From contig DATGJP010000091.1 of NCBI GenBank assembly GCA_035295125.1, positions 1 to 64,000 of the forward strand: 64,000 nt of DNA. Reading direction: 5' to 3'. The stretch is from JAICMB01 sp035295125 (lineage in GTDB: Bacteria > Acidobacteriota > Terriglobia > Bryobacterales > Bryobacteraceae). Every line of letters begins with the position of its first letter. The stretch's first letter is position 1. Below, one piece after another: positions 63,550-64,000 of the stretch. The notes beneath the pieces are model-generated. The model was given only the letters and a program-made list of their open reading frames with translations, made no database searches and had not been told where the DNA came from. The translations under genes were made by a program, and so were the position numbers.

Positions 63550-64000
63550 CTACGCGACCCCGGATTGGTCACCGTAGTCGCGCGGGATTCCGTGGTGGTC
63601 CATTTTGTTCAGCATCGTCTGGCGGCTTTTGTAGCCGAGGAGCTGAGAGGCCCGGGTGATATTGCCGCGCGTGGCTCGAAGCGCTTCAGTAATTTTCTCG
63701 CGCTCCACTTCCTCCATGGAAAGGATCGGCCGGGGCTCAATTTCGCGACCTACGCTGGCCGAGATGGAACGGCGCGTGCGAATCTCCTCGGGAAGGTCCC
63801 AGGAGAAAAGGATCTCGCCCGACTGGCTCGCGCAGGCGCCGAGACAGTTCTGAAGCTCGCGCACGTTCCCAGGCCAGTCGTAGTTCATCAGCTCGTCCAG
63901 GGCGCGCTGCGAGATGACACGCGTTTTGGTACCGCGCTCCACGGCGAATTTATCGATGAAGTAGTGAGCCAGCAGTCGGATGTCGTCTTTGCGCTCGCGC
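63550..64000 (-). CDS. Sigma-54-dependent transcription activator, C-terminal part
   Basis: The minus strand is open from 63550 to the window edge, giving about 149 residues. It includes the end of the AAA+ domain (RERKDDIRLLAHYFIDKFAV, then ALDELMNYDWPGNVRELQN) and a Fis-type helix-turn-helix (ATRGNITRASQLLGYKSRQT with MLNKMDHHGI). The Walker and GAFTGA motifs are outside. It probably belongs to an NtrC-like response regulator. The gene is followed by xerC in the same direction, 55 bp away. Confidence 0.88.
   Translation of the reverse strand, partial: RERKDDIRLLAHYFIDKFAVERGTKTRVISQRALDELMNYDWPGNVRELQNCLGACASQSGEILFSWDLPEEIRTRRSISASVGREIEPRPILSMEEVEREKITEALRATRGNITRASQLLGYKSRQTMLNKMDHHGIPRDYGDQSGVA

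Overview
The window is about 64 kb of a moderately high-GC, gene-dense bacterial chromosome. It most likely comes from an acidobacterium (Acidobacteriota). The pointers are two ADOP-type orphan FtsX/MacB permeases, two Oar-like TonB-dependent receptors with an N-terminal carboxypeptidase-regulatory domain, exported PQQ-like propellers, a DUF1080 hydrolase, Gfo/Idh/MocA oxidoreductases, GH92, a CHAT-TPR protein, and many short palindromic repeats between genes. The assignment rests on gene content; no rRNA, tRNA or CRISPR was seen.

Layout. 1-9138: the edge of an unidentified gene with an apparent CTG start; a minus-strand sugar cassette (cupin isomerase-like, TIM-barrel isomerase/epimerase, Gfo/Idh/MocA dehydrogenase); then, divergently, five exported proteins with overlapping ends (DUF1080 hydrolase, PQQ-like propeller, an SGNH protein lacking its catalytic Ser and His, a second propeller, a cytochrome c fused to helix-hairpin-helix). 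9168-15627: GH92 glycosidase, CHAT-TPR protein, anti-sigma/ECF sigma pair. 16326-25548: TonB-dependent receptor, a three-gene unit of duplicated membrane modules plus an exported protein, a second receptor, and TonB. 25532-37166: VTT membrane protein, NAD+ DNA ligase, S41 peptidase, tandem DUF2007 protein, gamma-glutamyltransferase, a decayed uracil-DNA-glycosylase-like gene, Xaa-Pro peptidase, and a CHASE2 histidine kinase/sigma-54 regulator pair. 37398-41730: ADOP permease, a degenerate receiver protein, a gene remnant and repeat elements. 41731-51439: aspS, hisS, gamma-carbonic anhydrase, a heme-type ABC importer (hmuTUV-like), an aminotransferase, a CPBP protease and an exported hypothetical protein. 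51423-64000: KirBac-type channel, exported oxidoreductase, SDR, galT, a macrodomain/unknown/M28 operon, HAD phosphatase plus three-domain methyltransferase, a second ADOP permease, xerC, and the C-terminal part of a sigma-54 activator.

How the genes fit together. The left third looks like periplasmic and cytoplasmic oxidation and hydrolysis of sugars, with DUF1080 and Gfo/Idh/MocA proteins pointing to keto-sugar chemistry. Propellers and a cytochrome c suggest periplasmic electron transfer, although quinone binding is not shown. Receptors plus TonB add outer-membrane uptake. The most unusual features are the SGNH-like protein with a dismantled catalytic triad inside an overlapping exported gene cluster, the duplicated-module membrane cassette at 19760-21348, and a population of palindromic mini-elements. 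Single elements enter a signal peptide in frame, supply the stop codon of an ABC ATPase, sit on both sides of xerC, and abut a truncated gene.
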